The position numbers and the translations under genes were made by a program. From contig NZ_JAALJH010000004.1 of the NCBI RefSeq assembly GCF_011064615.1, positions 124,001 through 188,000 on the forward strand: DNA of 64,000 nucleotides, read 5' to 3'. The first letter of the stretch is position 1. Every line of letters begins with the position of its first letter. Positions 8,090 to 17,231 of the stretch are shown piece after piece. The stretch comes from Aquisphaera insulae (GTDB taxonomy: Bacteria; Planctomycetota; Planctomycetia; Isosphaerales; Isosphaeraceae). Below the pieces are notes generated by a model, which saw only the letters and a list, made by a program, of their open reading frames with translations, was not told where the DNA came from and searched no databases.

Positions 8090-11000
8090 TCAGCGGAGCG
8101 CCGGCGGTGTGGGGCGTGCGGCCGGCGTGCCGCCGGAGCCGGAACTCGGGTTCGTCGATCTCTCGAGTCCGAGCGGGGCTCTGCCCGCCTGCACGTCTTT
8201 CAGCCGCTCCTGGTATCTCGCGTAGAGTCGAGTGTGCCGGCTTTCCATCGGCTCGAAGCGGCCGTCGATGAACAGGGCGAGGACGCGTGTGGTCGGTTGC
8301 AGGAGGTGGCCGGCCGTGATGACGACGTTCGCTCGCTTGCCCGGATCCAGCGATCCGAGTTGATCGGCCACGCCCAGGACCTCAGCGGCGGTCAGGGTTA
8401 CCGAGCGGACGGCGATGTCCTCGGGGAGCCCGAAGGCGGCCGCGGTCGCGGCCTCGAAAGGAAGGTTCCTGGGCCCCGCGGCGGCCAGAGAGCCGTCACG
8501 CCGGCAACTGAGCGCGAGCTTGACCCCCGCGGCGTGGAGCTTCGCCGGGTTGGCGTAGACCGAATCATAGGGTTCGTGCTCGTGGCGGAGCTCGTTGAGC
8601 ACGCCCCCCACGATGACCGGTATGCCGGACGCCTTGAGTTCCTTCGCCACCTTCCATCCCTCGTTGGCCCCGGTGATCGCCGCCTTCAACTTCAGGTCCT
8701 TGGCGATGGCCAGGGCGTCGAGGATCTCCATCCTCTGATCGGCAGAGAAGATCACGAGCGCCTCTCCCTTCGCGTAGGGGGCGAGTGCGGCGAGCCGGAT
8801 GTCGACGGGCGGAGGCGTGGTCCCTTTGGACCGGGCGGCGGCGACCGCATCGCCGTACCGCGCCGCCCGCTTGAACCAGGTGCGAATCAGCTCGAGCTGC
8901 TCCTTGCGCCGGGCCTGGGGATCCTCCTGGTTCTCGGGGCCTTCGCCGGGGGGCTGGCCCATGCCGGGTCGGCGGCGGGCGCCGTCGGCCGGCGGCGGGA
9001 CATAGGTCGGGATGTTCACGCAGAGCGCCACGGCGTCCTTCACCACGAGCTCCCGGGGCACCCAGCCTCGGAGGTTGATCACGCAGCCCTGGCCCGCGAT
9101 CAGGCCGCCCCCGGGCTCGACGAACGACGACAGCACGCCCGCGATCCGGGTGACGGGGATGTGCTCCGAGTCGGCCCGGAGCGCCGAGCTCGCCCGCAGC
9201 TCCGGATCGAACCGACCCGCGTCGGCGGAGTCCTGGGTCTCGGTCAGGCTGCCGATCTCCGAGAGGCCGATCGTGGTCCCCGCGTCCACCATGCCGGGCC
9301 AGACGTCCATCCCCTTCACCTCCACGATCTGGGCCTCGGCCGGGATCGGCGTGGAGGCCGCCGGGCCGACGGCCGCGATCTTGCCGTCGGCGATGATCAG
9401 GTTGCCGTCGGGGATCTCGGGGCCGGAGACCGGATGGATCTTCGCCCCTCGGAGCGCGACCAGCCCCTTCGGCTGCTCGGCCAGCGCGATCTCCGGCACC
9501 CTGGCCGGATCCGCCGGCTGGGGCATCGCCCGATGGTCGCCGGGACGGGCGCCATGCTTGCCGTCGGGCTCCGCACGCTCGAAGTAGACCTCGCCGTCGA
9601 CGAGCGTGAGCTCACACCGGGAGAAGGCGTCGAACGGGTGGGCGTTGAACAGGGCGATGTCGGCATCCTTCCCGACCTCGATCGAGCCCAGCCGGCCGTC
9701 GAGGCCGAGCTGGCGAGCGGCGTTGATCGTGACCATGGCGAGTGCCTGCTGCTCCTTCATCCCGCCGTAGCGGACCGACTTGGCGGCCTCGAGGTTGAGA
9801 TGCCGGATCAGCTCCTCGCTATCGCTCTTGATGCAGACATCCGCGCCGGCCTGGGCCAGGAGGGCGGCGTTCTGGGGGATCGCGTCGTAGGCCTCGATCT
9901 TGTAGGCCCACCAGTCCGAGAAGGTCGAGCTGCTGGCGCCATGGGCGGCAATCTCGGCCGCGACCTTGTAACCCTCGAGGACGTGCTGGAGGGACTGGAC
10001 CCGAACGCCATACTTCTCCGCCGTGCGGAGGAGCATGAGGATCTCGTCGGCCCGGTAACAGTGGCTGTGGATCTTGATCGATCCCTCGAGGATCCGGGCG
10101 AGGGCCTCGAGCCTCAGGTCCTGGCGAGGAGGCGGGCCGACCTTCTTGCCGGCCTTGCGGTCCGCCTCGTAACGGGCCCATTCGGCGCGGTAGGCCCTCG
10201 CCTCGTCGAAGGCGCGTTCGAGCACCGACTCCACGCCCATCCGCGTGTTCGGGAACCGGCCGCGGGACCGCGTGACGTTCTCACCGAGGGCGAACTTCAC
10301 CCCCTGGGGGGCGTCGCGGAGGATCAGGTCGCGGCCGGGTTGGCCGTACCGGAGCTTGATCACGGCGTCCTGGCCGCCGATCGTGTTGGCCGAGCCGTGC
10401 AGCAGCCGGGCCAGGGTGGTCCCGCCGGCGAGGGCCCGGTAGATCGTGGCGTCGTCGCCGATCACCACGTCCTTGACCCGGACCTCCGGGACGACCGAGA
10501 GGCTCATCTCGTTGACGCCCCCCTGGATCGCCATGTGCGAATGCGTATCGATGATGCCCGGCATGGCGACGAGCCCCGCGGCGTCGATCACGGCGACGCC
10601 CGGCTTCGCGGGCAGGTCCGGCCCGATGGCCGCGATCTTCCCCTTCTCCACCAGGATGGAGCCCTTCGCGATCGTCCCCTTGGTGACGGTCAGGATCGTC
10701 GCGTCCTTGATCAGGACGTTGCCGCCGGTCCTCGTCTTCGGCTTCCGATCGGCCTCGGTCTCGATGGCGACGTCCACGAAGGGCGCGGGCTTCTCGGCCG
10801 GCTTCGCCTCGTCCTTCTTGGTGTCCTTCGCCTTCGGCTCGTCGGCCTTCTTGCCGGCGTCCTTCGCCTTCGGCTCGTCGGCCTTCTTGCTGACCTCCTT
10901 GCGGTCGGGGCCGCCCGGGCCGCGTCCGCCCGGGCCACCGCGACGGCCGCCGGGTCCGCCCGGGCGATCGCCGCCCGCCGGGGCCTCGGACTCCTTGACC

Positions 11001-12508
11001 TCGAGCTTCTGGCCGTCGATCAGGGCGAGCTTGACCTTGGCGTTCTCGTCCAGGAACGGCGCCGAGAACGCGACGAGGTGTCCGAGCTTGCCCGGCTCGA
11101 GCGTGCCGAGCCGGCCGTCAAGGCCCGCGATGGCCGCCGCCTGCTTAGTCAGCCCCGCGAGGATTTGATCCTCGGTCAGCCCCTCCTTCTTGAGCGCCCG
11201 GAGCTGCGCGGCGAAGCGGTCAAGGCGATCGATCCCCTCGCTGCTGAACGCGAACGGGATGCCGGCCTTTGCCAGCGTCGCGGCCGTGCCCACGCGCTCC
11301 TTCCAGAGCTCGTGTCGATGATTCAGGAGCCGGAGAGGCTCGTCCTGCTCGGCGGCCGTCTTCTTGCGGTACTCCTCCTCGGTCGGGACCTTGGGCTCTT
11401 CGGGGAAGTCAAGGGTCAGGACCACGGGGACCCGTTCCGCCTTAAGCCGGTCGAGGACCTTGGGCGCCTCTCGGCCGCCGACGACGACGGCCGTGGTGCC
11501 GAACTCGGCGGCGAGGTCGAGCGCCCGGTGGATCTCATCTCGGGTCTGCGCCTGCCACCAGACCGGCAGCTTCCGGCCGGCCGCCCGGCCGAGTGCCACC
11601 AGCGCCGGGTCGTACGGGGCGCCCGGCCCGGAGGCATCGAGATCCATCAACCGTTGATGCCGATCGGCGTCGAGCATCGCCTGACGGAAGTGGGCGACCG
11701 CCCCCATGAGCGACCGCGGATAGGGGTTCTCGGTGCCGCCCTGCTCGCCCCCGGGGCGGCGACGCGGCCCCTGCTGCGGGCCGAAGGGCATACCCGGCTG
11801 GCCTCCTCCGGCGGGCGTGTCGGTGGGGGGAGAGACCTGGACGTGGAGCGCGACCGGCGTCTTGACGATCACCTCCCGGCGCGGGAGGCCGCTCAGGCTG
11901 ACGACCGCGCTCTGGCCGGTGGCGATGGAACCGGAGGGCGCCGCCAGGATGTCCGTGAAGCCGAGCTTGCGATAGGGCAGGGCGGCCGAATCGGCGAGCT
12001 CCACGGCCGGCGCGACCTCGAATTCCGGCGTCAGCCCCCGCCGATTGTCGCCGGGCGTCGCGGCCAGCGGAGACTCGGCCAGGTCCACGAGCCGCCCCTT
12101 GCCGCTGGCCGACCGATCCACGCCGGCCTTCTGGGCGGCCGTGGTGTACAGGTCGAGGAACCCCGGGTAGACCACCAGCCCCTTGCCCTCGATCACCTCC
12201 GCATCGTCGGGGATGAGGGTCTCCTTGCTCAGCCCGACGGCTTCGATCGTCCCGCGACGGACCACGATCGTGCCCGGATCGAGGACCTTCCCGGGCGCCG
12301 CCACGATCTTCGCGTCCCGGATTGCATAGGCGGTCGGGAAGCCCTCGCGTCCCCCCGCCGGGTCGTCGTCGGCCGTCGCCCTTGCAATCATGGCCACGGC
12401 CAGCATCATGGCGGAGGCCGCCAAGGCGGCCGTCAGCCGAATCCGAAGAGTCGCGGGGCGGAACCACGAGGCGCGAGAGGGCTCGGCTCGTGCGGGGGAT
12501 GGCTTCAT
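8090..12508 (-). CDS. Secreted triple-module amidohydrolase
   Basis: A 1472-residue exported protein built from three successive amidohydrolase (metal-dependent hydrolase, imidazolonepropionase-like) modules. Module 1 (about 45-540) and module 3 (about 990-1440) keep the beta-sandwich and barrel framework, but the metal motif is lost (PGFLDLYTT and PGMVDAGTT in place of PGxxDxHxH). Module 2 (about 590-985) keeps PGIIDTHSHM, KIHSHCY, QHVLEGYK and SDSEE, so it should be the active one. A Lys/Asp/Glu-rich linker separates modules 1 and 2. The ATG at 12508 has GGAGT 7 bp upstream and is followed by a signal peptide (about 1-44); a longer start at 12640 lacks such support. Substrate unknown; cyclic amides or dipeptides are typical. 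Confidence 0.9.
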   Translation of the reverse strand: MKPSPARAEPSRASWFRPATLRIRLTAALAASAMMLAVAMIARATADDDPAGGREGFPTAYAIRDAKIVAAPGKVLDPGTIVVRRGTIEAVGLSKETLIPDDAEVIEGKGLVVYPGFLDLYTTAAQKAGVDRSASGKGRLVDLAESPLAATPGDNRRGLTPEFEVAPAVELADSAALPYRKLGFTDILAAPSGSIATGQSAVVSLSGLPRREVIVKTPVALHVQVSPPTDTPAGGGQPGMPFGPQQGPRRRPGGEQGGTENPYPRSLMGAVAHFRQAMLDADRHQRLMDLDASGPGAPYDPALVALGRAAGRKLPVWWQAQTRDEIHRALDLAAEFGTTAVVVGGREAPKVLDRLKAERVPVVLTLDFPEEPKVPTEEEYRKKTAAEQDEPLRLLNHRHELWKERVGTAATLAKAGIPFAFSSEGIDRLDRFAAQLRALKKEGLTEDQILAGLTKQAAAIAGLDGRLGTLEPGKLGHLVAFSAPFLDENAKVKLALIDGQKLEVKESEAPAGGDRPGGPGGRRGGPGGRGPGGPDRKEVSKKADEPKAKDAGKKADEPKAKDTKKDEAKPAEKPAPFVDVAIETEADRKPKTRTGGNVLIKDATILTVTKGTIAKGSILVEKGKIAAIGPDLPAKPGVAVIDAAGLVAMPGIIDTHSHMAIQGGVNEMSLSVVPEVRVKDVVIGDDATIYRALAGGTTLARLLHGSANTIGGQDAVIKLRYGQPGRDLILRDAPQGVKFALGENVTRSRGRFPNTRMGVESVLERAFDEARAYRAEWARYEADRKAGKKVGPPPRQDLRLEALARILEGSIKIHSHCYRADEILMLLRTAEKYGVRVQSLQHVLEGYKVAAEIAAHGASSSTFSDWWAYKIEAYDAIPQNAALLAQAGADVCIKSDSEELIRHLNLEAAKSVRYGGMKEQQALAMVTINAARQLGLDGRLGSIEVGKDADIALFNAHPFDAFSRCELTLVDGEVYFERAEPDGKHGARPGDHRAMPQPADPARVPEIALAEQPKGLVALRGAKIHPVSGPEIPDGNLIIADGKIAAVGPAASTPIPAEAQIVEVKGMDVWPGMVDAGTTIGLSEIGSLTETQDSADAGRFDPELRASSALRADSEHIPVTRIAGVLSSFVEPGGGLIAGQGCVINLRGWVPRELVVKDAVALCVNIPTYVPPPADGARRRPGMGQPPGEGPENQEDPQARRKEQLELIRTWFKRAARYGDAVAAARSKGTTPPPVDIRLAALAPYAKGEALVIFSADQRMEILDALAIAKDLKLKAAITGANEGWKVAKELKASGIPVIVGGVLNELRHEHEPYDSVYANPAKLHAAGVKLALSCRRDGSLAAAGPRNLPFEAATAAAFGLPEDIAVRSVTLTAAEVLGVADQLGSLDPGKRANVVITAGHLLQPTTRVLALFIDGRFEPMESRHTRLYARYQERLKDVQAGRAPLGLERSTNPSSGSGGTPAARPTPPALR
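10823..10890 (-). repeat. 32-bp direct repeat in the linker of the amidohydrolase gene
   Basis: Two identical 32-bp copies start at 10823 and 10859, a 36-bp (12-codon) period. They encode the Lys/Asp-rich KKADEPKAKD units of the linker between modules 1 and 2. Confidence 0.8.
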
Positions 12509-13332
12509 GGGTATGACTCCGGCCGCGAGGGCGGCCATCGTGGTTGAGCGTCGAGAGCGGGCGAGATCATGCGACGTCGGACCGAGGAGAGGTCCGTAAG
12601 ACTCTACCAGGGGCCCGAGGCAACGGGAAGGCCCGGGCACAGTTCCCGACCGCGAACGAAGCGCGCCGGACGGAAAGATGAGATTGGCTTTGATCGTTCA
12701 TCGAACCTCACTGATTCGTCAGCCGTAAGTCATGCATCTATCAAGTCTTGACATCGAATCTCGAATTGGCTTTGATGGCGCGCCTGGGTCGCGTTTCGTC
12801 CCCGGTCCTGGCTCGGATCGGGGCATCGATACGGCCTGCTCCAGGCGACGGGAAGTCCGGTCATGCAGTCGGGAAGCCTGCCGGCGCATGGACGTTCGCT
12901 TTCGGGTTCGGCGTGAATCGAGCGCGCGGAATCTCGTCGTGCCTACTCAATAAGATCCCGAAAAAACGCTCGTGAGTTTCATGGTTGGCGGGAATTTTGA
13001 GAAATCGTGCGGCGCGACGCGGTCCACGTGGCGACGATCCGGTCTTCACCCTTCGATCCGGGTGCGACTCGCACTCACGATCCCCACGGATTCCTCAGAC
13101 CGGGAGGAGGCCGGACGGGCCCGCGGTTGGCTCAGGAAGCTGGTGATAGTCCTTCCCGGCACGGTGCTGCTCGCGACCTGCCCCGACGCCCGCTACCGCG
13201 ATGGACACAAGGCGGAGTGACCTGGCGGCCCAGGCTGGGAAATCCGCGAGATTTTCTTGGTTTCCTGTAGGGAATCGTCGTTCGCCTGCATGGGAGATCA
13301 GAGAGAAACGCAGGCACGATGGGGTTGATGCC
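12509..13332. other. Intergenic region upstream of the sigma-thioredoxin gene
   Basis: There are 824 bp with no convincing gene; short open frames here have no recognisable pattern. It contains a 12-bp direct repeat ATTGGCTTTGAT at 12681-12692 and 12765-12776, the second copy overlapping a promoter-like pair. GC is lower than in flanking genes. Confidence 0.5.
12748..12776 (+). promoter_or_regulatory. Candidate sigma-70-type promoter
   Basis: TTGACA (12748-12753), a 17-bp spacer, then TTTGAT (12771-12776). The -35 is a perfect match; the -10 matches 4 of 6. It points toward the sigma-thioredoxin gene, whose start is about 555 bp away, so a long leader would be implied. Confidence 0.3.
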
Positions 13333-15843
13333 ATGAGGCCCGAGAGATCGCCGGACGTCCTGAGGCAGGTGCAAGCGCTCTTTGGACCGGGCGCGACCGC
13401 GGGGGTTTCGGACGCGGAATTGCTGGAGCGATTCGTCCTCCGGAAGCGGGAATCGGCCGAGGCGTTGGCGTCCGCCGAGGCCGCATTCGAAGCGATCGTG
13501 GCGCGGCACGGGCCGATGGTCCTGGGGGTCTGCCGCCGGGCCCTGAACGCGCCGGCCGACATCGACGACGCGTTTCAGGCGACATTCCTGATCCTGGTCC
13601 GCAAGGCCGGCTCGGTCCGCGTGGACGGCTCGCTCGGCCGCTGGCTCTACGGCGTCGCCCGCAAGGTCGCGGCGCGAGCCCGAATCCGGGCCGAACGGCA
13701 GAGGGGCCGGACCTGCTCGCTGATCGACGACCCCGAAGCACCGGCCGGCGCCTCGAATCGGGATGAACGATTCGGTATCCTTGATGAGGAAGTGGCAAGC
13801 CTTCCGCTCCGGTATCGGACGCCCGTGATCCTCTGCCATTTCGAGGGCCTGACCCAGGCCGAGGCCGCGGCCCGGCTGCATTGCCCGGTCGGCACGGTCA
13901 GCGGCCGGCTGACTCGCGCCCGCGGCATGCTCCGCCAGCGGCTCGTCCGCCGCGGGCTGGCCGTGAGCGCCGGGGCACTTGCGAGTGACTTCGAGATCGG
14001 CGCAGCCCGGGCCGCGGTTCCGCAAGCCCTCGCCACCTCGACAAGTCGGGCCGCGGCAGCGCTGGCCACGGCCGGATCCTCGCCCACCGGGATCGTCTCG
14101 GCCGCAGCCCTATCGCTGATGAACGAGACCGCCCGCGCCGTGTCCGCCGTCCGGCTCGGCCTGGCCGCCGCAGTCGTGCTGGCCTTGAGCCTGGCGGGGT
14201 ACACCGTAACGACGGTGCGGGGCCAGTCGTCCGCTCCGCCGCGGATTGTTCAGGAGAACGATGGATCGTCCGCTGGGGCCGCCCCGACGAAAGGCACGAC
14301 TCAACAAACCTCCCCCAGCGCCGACGCGGGCGAACGACCGGGACATCGACCGGCGGATGAGATCGTCGCGGAGCTGGACGCCACGGTCAGGGCCTCGGAG
14401 GGGAAAACACCGCAGATGGCGAATCTGGCGCTGGAGCGTCGAGAGGGCGTTTATCGACAATTGCAGGAGAAGCTCGCGACTCTTGCGGAAGAGCTGTACA
14501 CTCACTTCCCCGAGGATCCGCGACTCGGCAAATACCTGCCGGAGCGCTGGGCCGCATTGAGATATTCCAGCCGCGACTCCCTGGCAAGGGATGAGATCGC
14601 GAGGGAGCTGAGATCCACTAGCAACCCCGCCCTGCATGCGTCGGCCCTGTATTTCGACGCCGCAATCCGCTATCAGGACGGTCCGATCGACAGCACCTCC
14701 GCCGTGGCACTCGCCGATCGATTCGCCGCCCAGGTCCCGGGCGATCCTCGAGCGGCGAGCCTGCTTCGGCAAGCGGCCCTCCAGGTCGACTACGCCCGGA
14801 ACGCCCGGCTGGGATGGCTCGTCGCATGCCTGCTGGTGCTTCGCCTGGTCCTGCTCAACCGGCGAAACCTGAAGCTGGCGTGGCGTTCGACGGTGGTGCT
14901 CCTCGGCCTGGCCTGCGCGAGCGCGATCGGGATCGCTCTTTTCGCCCCCGGGGGCCTTCCGGCGGTCACCGCGAAGGTCTACAACGCGGCGATTGACCCA
15001 CAGCGCACGCAACGGGTCATGATGATGGCTGGGCTCTTCGAGATGGAATTCCGCAAGTGCCTCCAGGACATGCCAGGTCTTCACGAATCCCTGCTATTGC
15101 TCTCCCTGAGCCTGGCGACGACCCTCGGCCTGCTGGCGATCCTGGAGCGGCGGAGAGGGCCCGACGCCCCAGACGGCCAGCCTCATTCCGTCCGCCGGAT
15201 CGCGGCTATTCTCCTGGCAACGCTGAGCGCCTTCTGCCTGGCCGATGCGGGACGCATGGAGATCTGGAAACACGTAATCTTGAACCGGGTGACCAGCCAA
15301 TTCCCCGACTCCTTCTCGGGCCGTCTCATCCATGGCGAACGGCGGCAGGCCCACGCAATCGGCCAGCCGTTCGAGCTGGAATTCACCGATGTGATCTCGG
15401 GGCGACGGGTCTCGATGAGGGACTTACGCGGCAAGGTCGTGCTCATCGACTTCTGGGCGACCTGGTGCGGACCCTGTCTCGGCGAGATCCCGAACCTCAC
15501 CGAACTCTACGACCGCTACCATGACCGCGGATTCGAGATCGTGGGCGTCAGCCTCGACAATGCGGAAGACGAGAACGGCCTTGAGGATCTCAAGAGAACC
15601 CTGGCCGAGAAGAAGATCCCTTGGCCGCAGTACCATCAGGGAATGGGCTGGGGCGAGAGCATCAGGACGGGCAAGTCCACGGACACCTTCTCCGAGTCCT
15701 GGGGCATCTCGATGATCCCCACATATTTCCTGATCGACGCCGACGGCCGGCTCTATTCGACCGAAGCCCGCGGGAAGCTGGATGACCTGGTGCCTCGCCT
15801 GCTGGACGCCCGGGACCAGAACCGTGGTGGAGATCGTCGATGA
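13333..15843 (+). CDS. ECF sigma factor fused to five-TM region and TlpA-like thioredoxin domain
   Basis: An 836-residue fusion. Residues 45-206 are an ECF sigma factor: region 2 (VLGVCRRALNAPADIDDAFQ) and region 4 with its helix-turn-helix (EGLTQAEAAARLHCPVGTVS). Membrane helices follow at about 273-292, 492-509, 519-537, 585-604 and 622-637, with a helical domain at 340-490. Residues 676-826 are a TlpA/ResA-type thioredoxin with WCGPC at 711-715 and the cis-Pro in MIPTY (794-798). Loops 510-518 and 605-621 are Arg/Lys rich, so the positive-inside rule puts the sigma domain in the cytoplasm and the thioredoxin outside. The ATG at 13333 is preferred over 13201, which adds a non-conserved head. 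It probably senses envelope redox state or delivers electrons; this is inferred. Confidence 0.92.
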   Translation: MRPERSPDVLRQVQALFGPGATAGVSDAELLERFVLRKRESAEALASAEAAFEAIVARHGPMVLGVCRRALNAPADIDDAFQATFLILVRKAGSVRVDGSLGRWLYGVARKVAARARIRAERQRGRTCSLIDDPEAPAGASNRDERFGILDEEVASLPLRYRTPVILCHFEGLTQAEAAARLHCPVGTVSGRLTRARGMLRQRLVRRGLAVSAGALASDFEIGAARAAVPQALATSTSRAAAALATAGSSPTGIVSAAALSLMNETARAVSAVRLGLAAAVVLALSLAGYTVTTVRGQSSAPPRIVQENDGSSAGAAPTKGTTQQTSPSADAGERPGHRPADEIVAELDATVRASEGKTPQMANLALERREGVYRQLQEKLATLAEELYTHFPEDPRLGKYLPERWAALRYSSRDSLARDEIARELRSTSNPALHASALYFDAAIRYQDGPIDSTSAVALADRFAAQVPGDPRAASLLRQAALQVDYARNARLGWLVACLLVLRLVLLNRRNLKLAWRSTVVLLGLACASAIGIALFAPGGLPAVTAKVYNAAIDPQRTQRVMMMAGLFEMEFRKCLQDMPGLHESLLLLSLSLATTLGLLAILERRRGPDAPDGQPHSVRRIAAILLATLSAFCLADAGRMEIWKHVILNRVTSQFPDSFSGRLIHGERRQAHAIGQPFELEFTDVISGRRVSMRDLRGKVVLIDFWATWCGPCLGEIPNLTELYDRYHDRGFEIVGVSLDNAEDENGLEDLKRTLAEKKIPWPQYHQGMGWGESIRTGKSTDTFSESWGISMIPTYFLIDADGRLYSTEARGKLDDLVPRLLDARDQNRGGDRR

Positions 15844-15872
15844 GGGATGTGACCTCGGCCAGAGCGGTTCCG

Positions 15873-15959
15873 TTCGTCGTCGACAAGGTCGGGAGCGGGT
15901 CAATTCAGACGGCGAGCGAGGTCATCCGAGATGGCCTGAGGCTCCTCAAGGAAAAGAAG
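15873..15959 (+). pseudogene. ParD-type antitoxin fragment
   Basis: A 29-codon stretch, read in the frame that opens at 15840, contains TASEVIRDGLRLLKEK, the second-half signature of ParD/CopG-type antitoxins (A/S-S-E-V-I/V-R-x-G/A-L-R-L-L). The N-terminal ribbon and any ParE toxin are missing, and downstream residues are unlike the family. It starts immediately after the sigma-thioredoxin stop. Read as a decayed toxin-antitoxin remnant. Confidence 0.5.
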
Positions 15960-16120
15960 ACGGGAATCAGGCCAGGACGCGGTCGCCGGACGGCGCCGAC
16001 TCGGATCCCGAGCCGGGATCGGGGCTCCTCGGGAGCACGAGGCTCCTGCCGAGTCGGGAGAGGCCATGGATTGGGGGACAGGAGCCGTCACAACCGCGCA
16101 AGAGATCCCGAACGAGCCCG

Positions 16121-16528
16121 TCATACCATCAAGGGCGAGCTTTTCACCGCCTCTCGGCCCCCATACCACCATCTCCAGAAGACGACCGCTCCGAATGCCC
16201 CCAGCGCGTAGTACATCACGTCTTGATGGTCGGCCTTGCAGTACGCGGAGAAGAGCGTCGTCCGGGGCAGGGCGACCTCGAAGACCCACGACCAGATCAC
16301 CAGCGGCGCGGCGATCTCGAGGACGTCCGGCGGGCCGTCGTGGCGACGGACTCCCAACCGGCGCTCCATCCAGACCATGATCGGCACCCAGAAGGGGATG
16401 CAGATCAGGTCGTTGAGGTGGTCGTGGACAAACCCTGAATCCAAGATCGCCTTGAAGACCCATCGGTTGATGAAATAGGTCGTCAGGCAGACGAGGAACA
16501 GCGGGTCGCGGAGGTAGCGGAATCGCAC
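16121..16528 (-). CDS. Hypothetical membrane protein
   Basis: A 135-residue protein, GTG start at 16528, 4 bp after the stop of the upstream gene, so probably co-translated with it. It has three or four hydrophobic segments (about 8-24, 42-53, 72-86 and 103-118) and aromatic-rich ends. No family is recognised. Because of the tight spacing it likely works with the pseudopilin-like membrane protein encoded at 16533-17168. Confidence 0.7.
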   Translation of the reverse strand: MRFRYLRDPLFLVCLTTYFINRWVFKAILDSGFVHDHLNDLICIPFWVPIMVWMERRLGVRRHDGPPDVLEIAAPLVIWSWVFEVALPRTTLFSAYCKADHQDVMYYALGAFGAVVFWRWWYGGREAVKSSPLMV

Positions 16529-16532
16529 GGCG

Positions 16533-17168
16533 TCAGTGTCCGCTCGGGTAATGGATTGCCGCCATGATCAAGGCCATCAACAGGGCCGCGGCCGAAGTGA
16601 TGACGACCCAGACCGCAAACCCGATCCCTCGGTGCGACTGCGAGACCTGAAGGCACGCCAGGCCCGCGAATCCGCCCGCCAGAACGCTCGACCAAAGTAT
16701 CCCGCGAGTCGGCAAATCGAATACGAACTGCCGGAACGTGATCGGATCGATGGGTCGTCCCGTGGACTTCGGGTAGACGTCCGCATCCAGCCCGTAGCCG
16801 CCGGGCCTGCCGTCATTGCCCGGCCAGAAGAGGGTGTAACGATCTCCCTCCGCCTGATAGTGATACGGGATCGGCCCCGCGCCCAGTGGCCGGCCCTGCG
16901 AGTCCAGCTCGAACCGCTCCTTCCGCTTCACGATGTCCAGCTCGGCAAGACTTGCAGGGAGGTGGCCGCTCACCTTGCGGTGAGCCTCGATCGCCTGTTC
17001 GAGCAGGTCCATCTGGGCCTGTGTTTGCCCCAGGTAGGAACGATAGGGATAGACGCCGCGATTGCCGCGATAGGCGATATCGAAAGCCATGGCCGAGACG
17101 ATCAGGCCGACAAGCAAGGCGACGAATGGCTGGCTGGTCGGGCCATCACATCCTTTTCTTGACTCCAT
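16533..17168 (-). CDS. Membrane protein with GspG-like pseudopilin core
   Basis: A 211-residue protein with an N-terminal TM helix (14-32), a soluble middle domain (40-150) and two C-terminal TM helices (156-174, 182-205). The middle domain resembles the type II secretion major pseudopilin fold: a long helix (QMDLLEQAIEAHRKVSGHLP) followed by GPIPYHYQAEGDRYTLFWPG and GGYGLDADV, like the GspG Y-x-x-x-G-D/YDLYSLG region. It lacks a prepilin peptidase site and the extra C-terminal helices are not pilin-like, so it is not an ordinary pseudopilin. GAGAG precedes the ATG. It lies 63 bp downstream of the GH95 gene on the same strand. Confidence 0.7.
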   Translation of the reverse strand: MESRKGCDGPTSQPFVALLVGLIVSAMAFDIAYRGNRGVYPYRSYLGQTQAQMDLLEQAIEAHRKVSGHLPASLAELDIVKRKERFELDSQGRPLGAGPIPYHYQAEGDRYTLFWPGNDGRPGGYGLDADVYPKSTGRPIDPITFRQFVFDLPTRGILWSSVLAGGFAGLACLQVSQSHRGIGFAVWVVITSAAALLMALIMAAIHYPSGH

Positions 17169-17231
17169 GATTCACGCTCTCGGATGGTGGAGAAGGCCGA
17201 AGCCCACCCGGCCGACGGATGGAGCGGACTC

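Noticed and set aside
8015-12547. A 1510-codon open frame on the plus strand opposite the triple amidohydrolase
   Set aside because: It is antisense to a gene with clear motifs; its translation is Arg/Gly/Asp-rich without a family pattern, as expected from high GC in the opposite strand.
12681-12776. 12-bp direct repeat ATTGGCTTTGAT
   Set aside because: Only two copies, without other features; part of the second copy is the proposed -10 region. Not enough for an operator claim.
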